This document shows positions 9,860 through 19,653 of a stretch of 64,000 nt of DNA, piece after piece. The notes below the pieces were generated by a model. The model was given only the letters and a program-made list of their open reading frames with translations. It was not told the origin of the DNA and did not search any database. Every line of letters starts with the position of its first letter. The first letter of the stretch is position 1. The position numbers and the translations under genes are program-made. Source of the DNA: Ricordea florida (taxonomy: Eukaryota; Cnidaria; Anthozoa; Corallimorpharia; Ricordeidae); the NCBI GenBank assembly GCA_949710005.1, contig OX453280.1:15037808-15101807 (forward strand), given 5' to 3'.

Positions 9860-10073
9860 TATATATATATATATATATACAGGAGCCCATGACCCGGAGC
9901 CTCCATCTCCCATATTGACTCTATGACACAGCGTATTTACACCTTGGGCTATTTTTGGAATCACTTTTACCGCGATAATATTACGCAGCCTGACACACCT
10001 CCATCCCGCCTCCAACTTTGATCCAATCACGTTGTTGCTTTTACTGTAGCTTTATTTACGCATTCATTCGAAA

Positions 10074-10718
10074 ATGGCGAGCGAAAGTGGGTGCTTCTCT
10101 GATAGTCAATCTGAATTTTCCAGCGTCAGTGATGAGCTTTCTTCGCTAGAATCAAGCTATTCAGAAAGTGAATCCGATGGAAGTGACAAAGAAACCAGGG
10201 ATCTGTCGGGAAAAGGTTCGAAATCTGATAGAAAGAGAAAAACCTTAGCTGGTCGGACGAGCGCCAGTGGGAGTCGTGGGAAGATACAAGTCCAAACTGC
10301 CGATAAAAAAGTGGCAAAGGGACTTAGCTTTTCTGAAATGGATGAACTGTCATCACGGGTATTCTCTAATGAAGAAGCAATGAAAGTGGAAAGCGAATTG
10401 CGGCAACGACTTTTGAAATCACCTAGATTAATAGCCTTCGACGAGCGGCGGAAATTCGCCTCACACTTGATAAGCGAAGCACAAAGGGATAATTTTAGTC
10501 TTTTGATTACTGGATTTTGTAGGAAATTCGCGACATTGTCAAAAGAGTGCTATAGGACTAGAGTAATAAAAGAGAGAAAGGCTGCTTTTTCTGTAGCATG
10601 GATGAAACTTTTAGCCAATTTCCAGCCCGGAAAGAAGTCCCAAGAAAGGATTATTCTCGAGATAGTACATTGCAAACGCCAGAAACCATCGGAAAAAATG
10701 ACAAGTCTTACCGGTTGA
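10074..10718 (+). CDS. Hypothetical acidic/Ser-rich protein inside the TIR transposon (214 aa)
   Basis: The frame opens at an ATG in a good context (AAAATGGCGAG). Residues 1-45 are rich in Ser, Asp and Glu, followed by a basic stretch (KSDRKRKTLAGR). The second half is predicted helical and contains VESELRQRLLKSP, FASHLISEAQRD and CYRTRVIKERKAAFSVAWMK. No zinc finger, DDE triad or helicase motif is visible. It is the longest ORF of the element and lies 194 bases inside its left end. It could be a DNA-binding accessory protein or a captured host fragment. Function not recognised. Confidence 0.5.
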   Translation: MASESGCFSDSQSEFSSVSDELSSLESSYSESESDGSDKETRDLSGKGSKSDRKRKTLAGRTSASGSRGKIQVQTADKKVAKGLSFSEMDELSSRVFSNEEAMKVESELRQRLLKSPRLIAFDERRKFASHLISEAQRDNFSLLITGFCRKFATLSKECYRTRVIKERKAAFSVAWMKLLANFQPGKKSQERIILEIVHCKRQKPSEKMTSLTG

Positions 10719-10778
10719 AAAGGTCCCGTTTTACTGCTGTACGTATGATCCCTTGATGCGTGAACAACTAGTGCTGAT

Positions 10779-11105
10779 TCAGGGATGACCAGGGATGGAA
10801 TTCTTTTCTTCGTGAAGAAATGGCGAGTGTCGATCGGACAAGGAAATCAATTCACAAACGAATCCTAACCTTTCCAAGTTACCACACCACTCTTCCAGTT
10901 GCTTCCGCTCTCTGCACGACGAAGCGTCAAACTCCTGTTCTTTACTGAGTTTCCCCTGGATTTTCTGCTTTAACAGGCTCTTTACTGACAGTGGACGTTC
11001 TTCATCGCCAGGAGTCGAAGCTAAGGCAGACACTGGAACACTGCTAATGCTGAAAGTGGTACAGGATCCAGAATTGTTGCTCGTTTTCGCAACTTTCTCC
11101 TTCAA
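10779..11105 (-). CDS. Hypothetical protein inside the TIR transposon (108 aa)
   Basis: Minus strand, convergent with the 214-aa ORF and 60 bases from its end. The product has SVKSLLKQKIQGKLSKEQEF and RKQLEEWCGNLERLGFVCEL, probably helical, with a Ser/Pro-rich N-terminal part. No motif is recognised. The start may be an ATG at 11,105 or an upstream exon. Whether it is translated is unknown. Confidence 0.35.
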   Translation of the reverse strand: MKEKVAKTSNNSGSCTTFSISSVPVSALASTPGDEERPLSVKSLLKQKIQGKLSKEQEFDASSCRERKQLEEWCGNLERLGFVCELISLSDRHSPFLHEEKNSIPGHP

Positions 11106-11687
11106 AACGCTTCATATATACAGCCAAACCCGCTACCAGCAGTGGAAACAAAAACGAAATGAACCTCTACGCGAGCCGAAACAAGCTGAATCAAAATGGC
11201 GCTCTGCGGACGACTAAATGAAACTAAATTTCCGTCAGATAATTCGAATCACTCATACAGCCGGTTCGGTCGTGTAAGCACGTACAAGAAGGAAAAGGAA
11301 ATGAACGAAAAGCCTGTGCATTATCGAAGATTTAGACGCCTACAGTACAGGAACCCAAGTTTCCTTCGCAGACACAAACCCTCCGGCCATTTCCTATTTA
11401 CCGCTTGCGTACATGTCCGAAGAAATGCAAAGTAAATACTGCAGTGTATCATGGGTAGTTCACTAGCAAAATCAGGAATGGACAACATCAAATTTGGGTC
11501 TTTAGAACGGTGGAGGTGCGCTAGAACTATCGCCTCCTGCATGTCCGCCATTTTTTATTTCTCACTTGGAGGTAACAACAGCCAATTTCGCGGGAAATAG
11601 TCATTCTAAAAATAGCGTAAGGTGTAAATACGCTGTTGCCCCTGCACAGGGGAGATGGAGGCTCCGGGTCATGGGCTCCTGATATAT

Positions 11688-11689
11688 AT

Positions 11690-11736
<47 letters not shown>

Positions 11737-11742
11737 ATATAG
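11688..11742. repeat. (ATATGT)n microsatellite
   Basis: A hexamer repeat immediately right of the TIR transposon, part of the Penelope-like tail in which that transposon sits. Confidence 0.9.
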
Positions 11743-11783
11743 TTGTTGCGGAAGAAAAAAACACACAAACAAACTACAGGTTT

Positions 11784-11826
11784 ATCCCTACAAGCCTGTT
11801 TCGTGGTTGCCCACTCGTCAGGGGAT
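11784..11826 (-). ncRNA. Hammerhead ribozyme motif, family 1, copy 4
   Basis: Core CTGACGA (minus, 11,815-11,821), stem II GTGG-GCAA-CCAC, GAAA, stem III ACA/TGT with loop GGCT, cleavage triplet GTA, stem I ATCCC/GGGAT. Confidence 0.85.
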
Positions 11827-11845
11827 TTTTTTACAGCTGACGGCA

Positions 11846-11888
11846 ATCCCCTGACGAGTGGGCAACCACGAAACAGGCTTGTAGGGAT
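11846..11888 (+). ncRNA. Hammerhead ribozyme motif, family 1, copy 5
   Basis: Plus-strand core CTGACGA at 11,851-11,857 and GAAA at 11,870-11,873, with the same stems as copy 4, to which it is a mirror image in the palindrome. Confidence 0.85.
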
Positions 11889-12020
11889 AAACCTGTAGTT
11901 TGTTTGTGTGTTTTTTTCTCCCGAAGCAACTACTTCGCTCTACGTTCACGTATTGAGAACTGTTTTACGATTAATCAACTTTTACAATGGACCACTTTTG
12001 GTTTAAAAAGATAAAAGATA

Positions 12021-12070
12021 GGTAAAACTTTATAAAACGTTTCGGTCTCTCGACCTTCGTCAGTTACAAA
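12021..12070 (-). ncRNA. Hammerhead-like motif, family 3
   Basis: On the minus strand CTGACGA (12,057-12,063) is followed by a stem GGTC-GAGA-GACC and GAAA (12,040-12,043). The flanks can form a four-base stem I (GTAA with TTAC); stem III would be two bases with a ten-base loop, so it is weaker than family 1. It is probably the end of another Penelope-like family. Confidence 0.55.
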
Positions 12071-12829
12071 AAGTGCATAAACAGCTCACAACTTAAATAC
12101 GATTTTCACAACAATGAATGATAGACAGACTACATACCAAATGGAAAGAAACAATAGGTGTGCAAAAACGTAAAACAGCTACAGTAAGTTAGACTAGGGT
12201 GTTACGATATATACGAGATCTGCATATTTCTCCAAATCTGAATATTTCTCCAGTACAGAAGCCGAATCCAATAATTGTTTTATTATGCATTCAAAATATT
12301 TCTTCGTGTTAAAACTGCCCTTCAGTTTCTCCTAGCAACTGACTGTTATCTTCCTAATTCAATGTTGAAAACCTTTCACTCGCCATTTTCAGTTCCATGA
12401 CGTCAAGTACCCAAAAATCCATCCTATTACAACAACAACAACAACAACAACAACAATTTCAATTTGTACTCATTCTTGCTAAGGAAAAAATGGTTTGACA
12501 AAGAAAATATTAAAGGTAAAAATTTAGAGTACTGGCTGCCTGCAATAACCATAAGGGCTAGCGGAGCCAGGCCGCCAGTTGACATCAGCATAGAAATATA
12601 TTATAGGTCAGCAAGAAAACTGAAGTATAAATACACACAAATCAAAGGCTCCTTCGAGCTACCTCATGGTATGTGGTAATTATTCCATGAAGTGCTGTCC
12701 TTTCCCCAGACCGTAAAGCGCTCATTCCGAATAGTTCGTTTTGTACACTCTTGCTACGACTGATCGATTACTCGTCGTCCAAATTGGAGACATCGTCACT
12801 TTTAAGACTTTAAAACCCATTTCTTTCCC
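12071..12829. other. Gene-free stretch with (CAA)n
   Basis: A (CAA)n microsatellite lies at about 12,429-12,456. A 71-codon frame at 12,464 has no recognisable feature. Confidence 0.5.
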
Positions 12830-13198
12830 CTCGAGCATTCTTGAACACATTTTTGAACACATTTTTATAAAACAAATTGGCATCATCTGCAAGTAAATAA
12901 AAATCTAGAATTTCAGAGCAGTTGCTAAAATCATTGATAAATACAAGAAATAATAGAGGGCCAAGAACTGAGCCTTAAGGAACGCTACAAGAGACAGGTT
13001 GAAGTTCATACTCAGTTTGGTCCAAGGAAACATGTTGATATCTGTTGGTAAGATAAGAGGTGAACCAATCTTTGGTTACACCACGAATGCCATGCTAATC
13101 TAGTTTTTCAATCAAGATGTTATGATTTACAGTATCAAAGATTTTACTTAAGTCCAAAAATATACCACAAGAACATTCCTGCATGTTCTGTTCATCAA
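12830..13198 (-). pseudogene. LINE (non-LTR) reverse transcriptase relic
   Basis: The minus strand, read with two in-frame stops, gives in order LDLSKIFDTVNH, HGIRGVTKDWFTSYLTNR, QPVSCSVP, GSVLGPLLFLVFINDF and DFYLLADDANLF. These are consecutive reverse-transcriptase blocks of a non-LTR retrotransposon of the Jockey/CR1/RTE-like type; the ADD catalytic site survives. About 120 codons remain. It is missing from a simple ORF list because stops break it. Confidence 0.8.
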
Positions 13199-13237
13199 GT
13201 CAAAGATGCCTAGGACTTATTCCATAGGTACTGAGCT

Positions 13238-13489
13238 TTACTCCTTACAAATCTGCGAGAGAAAAATAGTCTGTGAAAAACTAGAAGCAACTTGATTGGT
13301 TGGACCATTTTCTTCACAAGTGAAAAGAATGTCCGACCAATCACAGGCCGGAGACCATTTTTTCTCACTGGTCATAGAAGTAGGATCGGTTTTGGCCCCA
13401 TCAACAAAGTGAGCAATAATGGCTTCTTCCTCAGCTTCTTCTTTGAGCAATTCTAGGTTTGCAGATACAGCTTCAGTCGAGGACTTCAT
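13238..13489 (-). CDS. Hypothetical short ORF
   Basis: An 83-codon minus-strand frame beginning with ATG, acidic in its first third (LELLKEEAEEEAIIAHFVDG). It lies just upstream of, and divergent from, the Crypton-like relic and may be a remnant of the same locus. No family recognised. Confidence 0.2.
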   Translation of the reverse strand: MKSSTEAVSANLELLKEEAEEEAIIAHFVDGAKTDPTSMTSEKKWSPACDWSDILFTCEENGPTNQVASSFSQTIFLSQICKE

Positions 13490-13551
13490 ACAAGATCAAG
13501 AAAATAAAAATATGAAAAAGAAACCCGAACAGCACGTCGCTTCACACTGAG

Positions 13552-13799
13552 AGAATTTTTGACGTTGAAAGGGGAATCAAGGTCCGTAGAAGGAATTCCT
13601 TCAAATGAGCTCAATTCATTCATCAGTGAAGTTGTCGTAGCAGCGAGAAAGAAAGAAAACAAAGATTATGAGCCAAGTTCGCTGCGTTTTATCTTTGCAA
13701 GTTTTGAACGGTTAGTTGAGAATGAAAAACTACGGATACAGCATCATGAAAGACGTGGGGTTTGAAAAAGCAAGAGCCGCGTTAAAATCAAAACAAAAG
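13552..13799 (+). pseudogene. Crypton / ZMYM-QRICH-like domain relic
   Basis: The plus strand reads GIPSNELNSFISEVVVAARK, then YEPSSLRFIFASFERLV, and in the next frame SIMKDVGFEKARAALKSKQK. This is the N-terminal domain pattern shared by Crypton-derived tyrosine recombinases and the ZMYM/QRICH/KCTD1 family, as I remember it. A frameshift lies near 13,720. The fragment ends at a donor-like AAG|GTAATT at about 13,800, so it may have been an exon. The catalytic recombinase part is not seen. Confidence 0.5.
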
Positions 13800-13800
13800 G

Positions 13801-15275
13801 TAATTTTACATTGTATTTCCCGTACACAAGACATTCCTGAGTCATTCACGAGTCGTTTTAAGAAGTCTATAACTGTCTTTGGTTCTTATACTTCAGACGA
13901 CATTTCCAACAGGGTTTAAAATAGAATTTCTCAGTTCGTGCAATGTTCGTATCATTTTAGAGAAGTAAATTTTGAACGCATTTTTAACTCGACTGTAATG
14001 TTGATTCAGTATGCTCCAAAATAATGCCTGCTAAGTGCGTTTTGCACCTTGTTGCGGTATCTTGATTTTTCTAGTCCAGGGTGATTCATGTTTTGCTGGA
14101 TATGACGAATTAGTCAGGGCATTTTGGCCAATCAGAAATGGAGAAATATTTTGAATGAATAATAATAGTTATTAATACATGAACCTGTTTATCCTAAACT
14201 TGGTCCCGTCCACACTTGTACGGATATTTTTGAATCCACAACTTTTTCGTTGCGGATTCAAAAACATTCGCGTCTTCACCACGCCGTATTCAAAGAGTAT
14301 TAAAAAAATCCACTCTATTTCATCACCGCATTCGCCGGATACGTGTGGACGGATTCAAAAGTATCAAGATACGTGTGGACTGGCCGTAATATGATTGTTG
14401 TCAATTCGAAATGATCATTCCAATTAACAAATGCGGTGGCGATCTAAAATCCATGAACTGCGGATGGTCATGAGGATAATTGATTAATTTACCACTTTCC
14501 CGTGTATCGAAACAAAACGAAACATGTTACTGACGGCAGGAAACATTGACACATTCTTTCTTAGATTCACAAAAGACATGAAAAATATACCGTAATAGAA
14601 ACGAAAGCAACTGTCATATTGTCACGAATCCTGCAAAGTGACTGGTTGGCGTACGACACTAAAATAGATTCTGCGCTAAATATTCGTGCTTCAAACAAAC
14701 TTAAACATCATACTCTACAAGATAAAAATCAATTATAGGTAATGTACAGTATGCAAGTTGGATTCTGACTAAACTGAATGATTAGACTAGTCGTGCTTGT
14801 TTTCTGAATCAAATATGTAACTCGGTTATACGCGTCTCGTTGTTTATTGACTCTGTCCCACAAAATTCGTACTCGTATTCTGCAAATTGGAATATTAGGC
14901 AGGGTCCTCGCTTAAACACCGCGTTACCTTGACGGCGTGTAAAAGGGCAAAGACTTTCTCTGCAGACATTGCAAGCCAATTAGAGGATTCAACGGATTAA
15001 CTTTTGAGCCTTGCCGCAGATCAACGGATTGATAATTTGACGTTCACAACACTAAGTGGTTCGACTGAATAGTGACCCAGTAAATCGAAGAGTCATTTGA
15101 ACACTCGCGAATAATGCGCCTTTAAAGACACATACAACCATATAATAAAACAGTCCTCTCTAAAATTAAAGTTGTCTAAGCTCTTGAGGACCACTGAAAA
15201 ACCGTATAGGATTTTCCGGTAAAGGTTTCGGTCATTACAATCCCAATGATAAAAACGATCCATTTTAGTACTTAC
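13801..15275. other. Gene-free stretch
   Basis: No supported gene. At 14,200-14,392 paired GTCCACAC...GTGTGGAC motifs (near 14,206, 14,340 and 14,371) suggest a small TIR element. Confidence 0.45.
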
Positions 15276-15471
15276 CTCCATAAACATTTGAACAAAAATC
15301 AACAACGGCGACAATAAGATCCAGGTGTATTTGGATTTGAAGTAGCGTGTTCATTATTCTCAGTGACCTGGGATCAGCTGTGGCTATCATAATCCATGTC
15401 GCGGGCAGGCGTTCTGCCAGTTGTGTATTACAGCGCACTGAGTTAAAAAGCCGTGGTCCATTATCTGACAA
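15276..15471 (-). CDS. Possible internal exon, hypothetical
   Basis: A minus-strand frame with balanced codon use reads CNTQLAERLPATWIMIATAD and LIVAVVDFCSNVYGG. It stops at a good donor (GTAAGT, minus, 15,270-15,275). A possible acceptor (TTTGTCAG) lies just upstream on the minus strand, near 15,470. No family was recognised, and no partner exon could be connected. Confidence 0.25.
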
Positions 15472-16082
15472 AGATGTGACACCACTCCGCTGTGTCTTGA
15501 AAAGAGCACTTGCGAAGTTTTAATCTAATAGGCCTCCACTTAATCCTAATTCCACTTACATTCATGACTTGTAGAAGTCCGCAGGATATGCTGCAAATCA
15601 AACATTTACAAAAGACACAAAAGAGTCTGCCATGCGCTGTAGCTGATTAATAAAAACGACAAAAAGGAATGGGAGAGGAAAAAGGCTCAAGACTAACAGA
15701 AATTGCAAATTATCAGTAAATGAACAAAAACGTATTTGATGTTGCTATCACTCGTGGCTAGCAAAATGTATATCCATATGGAATAAACATAAATGTGACT
15801 GTCTTAAAATTGAATTAAAATTTTGCACATTTTATTCGTTACCGAAATTTCTGTCTGAGATTATCGGCATCAAAAAGGGAAGCAAGATATCTGTCGCGAC
15901 TGGAATGTTATTACCGGAATGCTGTTCTAATTCAGAAACAGGTAAAAGTGGGAAATAAGCTAATCCCTGACTTATGCATCATTAGGTATCGCATGGGACA
16001 GTAACATTTGTCTCGGCCGTAAAAAGGTTACCAGTGCTGCTATCATTTTCCTTTGAAAAGTTGAGAACAGTTAGCAGTGAAT
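15472..16082. other. Gene-free stretch upstream of a candidate exon
   Basis: No ORF of note. A TAAAAAGG-like string lies near 16,020, about 60 bases before the candidate start at 16,083; promoter function is only a guess. Confidence 0.35.
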
Positions 16083-16295
16083 ATGAGGAGAGGGGCTATT
16101 TTAGTGGTTTTTTTAACTTTAGCCATCGTAGCAGGAAGCGTAGGCAAAGTGACCATCATTCTACATGGAGGAAGAATCCGCAGCACAACAGAAAAAAAAG
16201 TACGTTATCGGGCGAATATGAACCCCACAAGGAACTCCCTCAAAACCAAGGAACAATTGGCTGGACATTTGGTCAATCGCAAACACTTAGTAAAA
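16083..16295 (+). CDS. Candidate first exon of a small secreted basic protein
   Basis: The ATG at 16,083 opens MRRGAILVVFLTLAIVAGSV, a clear signal peptide with a likely cut after Gly. KVTIILHGGRIRS and a basic, cysteine-free tail follow. A strong donor (AAAA|GTAAGT) follows at 16,296. The arrangement parallels 5169-5394 on the minus strand, including the hydrophobic IIL-GG-I turn. It could be a secreted peptide precursor or matrix protein. Downstream exons were not found. Confidence 0.4.
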
Positions 16296-16325
16296 GTAAG
16301 TCAAGGACGTTTCAAAGCAATATAA

Positions 16326-17795
16326 GTATGTAGTGATTTTTTTTCGGCCAGATTTTCGGTTTGGTGCTATAAAAATCCTATATATAATATCGAAGACCAC
16401 ACTTGATTTTTACTATAATTTAGTCTTTGTTGTTATTTTCACTGCCTTATGCATGGACAATGAAATATGCTGAAAACATGTACAAACACATTTGAAATAC
16501 CGTTATATTAGAAAGAAGCTTAGAGTAGACAAAATGCATCAGTTGTACGTTTTTGATGATTAGAAAGTATACCATAGCCGGCATTAGTCGGCTTCATTCG
16601 TTTACGATCCTTCACTTGAATTACCCTTTTTGCCGTCTTAACCAAAACATCACCTCAAGGGGACACTTTCATTGCTCTATTCCCTCTTGTCTTCGCCCTG
16701 TTACTTTTCCCTAAAATGTTTCTTTCTTTTGCAAATCATTTTATGCCCAGTGATTTTTATCACAAAGCAATAAATGGGTAGAAGTAAGCAAGGATAAGTT
16801 GCGATCATGTACTCTAGCTGATAATGGTTCACTCGCTCCAAATTTAACCAAATTAATGTAAAAGTAATAGTTGATTATCTCGGTTTAAGAAACATGACCA
16901 GTGGTTGGAATCCCCAAGCTCCGGAGATGAATGAGTCGGAAGAGTATACTGCGAAGACCTAAGAAGCTTAAAGACGATTAGGATGAAGGAATCCATCGCT
17001 TCCTATCATGATGATGACTGAAGAACTGCCGTAATATCAGCATTAATTTTCGTTTTTCTATGTATGTTACAACAATAAAAAATACACAGATGACCATGTG
17101 GTGCTTAAGTATTAAATACTTTTAGAGTATGCGTGTATTTATACAAATGTACAGAAAAGCTGGAATTATGGCACGTGTTAGAATGATTCATTTAGAATAG
17201 TAAGCCGAAACAGTTAAAGCACTGGACATAAAAATAAAGTTCTCTGTCTAAAAGATCTTGCCCGCGCGCTTCATCAACAGAAAATCTGAGGAGGTCCAAA
17301 CAAAGTCAACATTTACAAAATGTGAACTGATTACGCTGGTTCCCAAGGATTCGATACCATAATGTAGATTTAGTAAATGAAGAGGGGAGTACGAATTGTT
17401 GATAAACCATGTAAAGAATTGCAGAGCCAACAACAATTAGTAAAATTGGTAGTTTACGTCGGCAATTCAAGATAGCATAAATGAGGTAAAACGAGTGGCT
17501 GAGACGGTGCGACTACTAAGTCTACTCGACACAAGGGTCATTAGGTCCTCGCAATTCTATTTTTGGAGACGGCTGGTACAGGTTAAAATAGTATAGCTGA
17601 TTATAGCGGCGTTTACGGTATGAATACACCCAACGATTCAACGTCTCAAATAGCCCGGCTTCTCCCTAACAAAGACAGTTTTATTTTGTCTCAAATAAAA
17701 TGTCTAGTCACTGTTTTCGAATATAATGCTTTGCAGGAGAGAAGTACCGAGTTGACAGATATCTTAATTAAGCAGATAACTTGACGTAACGATAA
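16326..17795. other. Gene-free AT-rich stretch
   Basis: Only short frames. A 62-codon minus-strand frame at 17,248-17,436 has a hydrophobic start but no other support. Confidence 0.4.
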
Positions 17796-18053
17796 TTAGT
17801 TTCCTTCCGGATAGTGCAGCCTTCTTAAAATAACAAAATATGCAATAGAAAAGTTACTACGAGCATTTTTATTACTTTGGATTAAGATAGGCGGGTGATA
17901 AATATGAGAAGAAATTCGAAAAAGAGGGAAATAGCCCGGACCGACAAAAACTTCATTTTCAAAAGCGGACTGATAAAACTTTGAAGGTGCAATACAATCT
18001 TCACGACCTGGACTAACAACGATTAATTCTGCAAACATCAAAATAGAAAACAT
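17796..18053 (-). CDS. Hypothetical ORF, possible exon
   Basis: Opens MFSILMFAELIVVSPGREDC with a hydrophobic start, then ENEVFVGPGYFPLFRIS. It might be an exon of the same unidentified minus-strand locus as 15,276-15,471; I saw no decisive splice evidence. Confidence 0.2.
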   Translation of the reverse strand: MFSILMFAELIVVSPGREDCIAPSKFYQSAFENEVFVGPGYFPLFRISSHIYHPPILIQSNKNARSNFSIAYFVILRRLHYPEGN

Positions 18054-18318
18054 TATTTTATTCAGCTTATATGGACCCAGAAGTCGAGTGATATGAGGTT
18101 TATAATGGCAAGTTCAAGTTGGAGTAAAGACACTATTTTTGGGCATCGTACGGTGCATGAGAGAAATGGACACGTTGACAGATATCTTAATTGAGTGCAG
18201 AACCTAACTCAGAGATGGCTTAGCTTTCCTGCTAAAGAAGACGTTTAATAACATAGGTCAAGCAACGTTTTCTGAGAAGTAATATGATTATGCACATGCA
18301 AGGTACCTGGAACATTAT

Positions 18319-18762
18319 TTGCAGGCTTACCTTGCCATAAGCATTCACAGGAGTGTTTCAAGGTTCATTAGAATGCACGAAACAAAACGCTATTTAAGCG
18401 TTGACTCGAGCTTCTTTTGGATGTGGGTAAAGAGGAGAAAGGCGATCTTTTCATGCGACAGCGCAATAACAAGGCTGGGTGGCTGGAGATTTTCTTGGCG
18501 AGTGCGCAGGGAGAAGGAAAATAAAACCACAGACCAGTTTGCGATGGTTGATGTAAGAGGAAAACGCTTAATGTATGAAACCTATGAACTTGCGAAAGAT
18601 ATCCCAAGGAACAAATATCAACTGTATTCATTGATAAGTAGCTCTTACATGAGTGAAGTGGTCAGGAGCATACTAAAACAGACAACCGGTGCCGTCAAGA
18701 GACAGCTGCCAGGGAATCCTGTTTGTTTTTTTATGGCCTGGGGATCCACTCTTTTCAGGTAA
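18319..18762 (+). CDS. Hypothetical ORF (147 aa)
   Basis: The longest frame in the 14-21 kb gene-poor part. The middle (RREKENKTTDQFAMVDVRGK and YELAKDIPRNKYQLYSLISS) looks protein-like, while the N-terminus looks like translated non-coding DNA. No domain recognised. It may be an exon or a repeat remnant. Confidence 0.25.
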   Translation: MQAYLAISIHRSVSRFIRMHETKRYLSVDSSFFWMWVKRRKAIFSCDSAITRLGGWRFSWRVRREKENKTTDQFAMVDVRGKRLMYETYELAKDIPRNKYQLYSLISSSYMSEVVRSILKQTTGAVKRQLPGNPVCFFMAWGSTLFR

Positions 18763-19653
18763 CCTCATTCCCACGGCTTTTACCTTTGAGGGGACAAGTG
18801 AATCCTTGTTACAAGGATCTAGTTCTCATGTTATTAATAATTGATAGGTCACAGAACAAAAAATATTGGTCAAGTCTTGTCTTGTCAACAACACTATTTA
18901 TATATTGAATACAGTTTTGAACACAGTTTTTTAACATCCCAAACTGAACAAAGCTCTTAATCATGGCTTGAAAGGCTGGTTTTTGAGTCTACTGTCCCTT
19001 AAGCATCTTTGTTATCGCCTGCGTGAGTCCGTCCGTGAATATTCCCGTCATTCCTAGCGACACTCAACCATAATTCGTTGCGGCCTTGCAGACGTTGTGC
19101 AAACGTTAGCATACTTTTCATATCGCAAGTGCTTTGCACACTGGAAAAAATGCCCAATTTTCCACATAAAATTCACATGGTTTTTATGGTTTTCGTTTGG
19201 TTTTTAAAGAATATCCCTGTTTGGAAAAAATGCATTTTTTCCAAATTTGGTTTTCTACTGTTCCTTGTGTGGAACTAGTTTTTCAAAGATGGAAATCATA
19301 TTTTGATTAAAACAAAAAATAACGATTGCGATACTTGGATAAGCAAAATCCAAACATGGAATTACAGTTCTCCAAAAATGGAAATTGTCTTCATTGAAAT
19401 GTAAAAATATGTGGGATTTCACATTTCCAAAAGTGGATAATTCATGGATAATTCATTATTTTCATAAAACAGTGTTGTGTGGAAATTGAAATTTCCAAAC
19501 TTGATTTACCAGTCATTACATAATGAAATAACATTTTTCAAAGACTTAAACTTTCTCTTACTGGAAATGAAATTCCCTGACTTTTCCCTTGCTTGAAGAA
19601 TTTTTTCCCTGACCATTTCCTGACCTGCAGCAATCATGCTAGTGCAGTCATTT
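18763..19653. other. Gene-free stretch with TTTCCA-rich simple sequence
   Basis: 19,140-19,620 is rich in TTTCC(A)AAA and TGGAAAT words on both strands, a degenerate low-complexity repeat. No ORF of note. Confidence 0.45.

Larger units (their letters stand above)
9880..11681. mobile_element. 1.8 kb DNA transposon with terminal inverted repeats, class unknown
   Basis: The ends are inverted copies: left CAGGAGCCCATGACCCGGAG, CCTCCATCTCCC, then CAGCGTATTTACACCTT and CTATTTTT; the right end (11,600-11,681) is the reverse complement with a 10-base extra stretch. TIR length is about 80 bases. It sits in a TA microsatellite of a Penelope-like repeat, so its target duplication cannot be read. It carries two unrecognised ORFs (10,074 plus; 10,779 minus), and no DDE transposase motif was seen in either. 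It may be non-autonomous, or use unfamiliar proteins. Confidence 0.75.
11743..11931. repeat. Head-to-head pair of Penelope-like termini (palindrome)
   Basis: Left arm 11,743-11,827 and right arm 11,846-11,931 are reverse complements with only a few differences, separated by about 18 bases. Each arm holds one hammerhead motif, annotated separately. The frames spanning it are artefacts. Confidence 0.85.

Noticed and set aside
11196-11551. Short ORFs near the right end of the 1.8 kb transposon
   Set aside because: Opposed, overlapping and partly inside the terminal region; no protein features.
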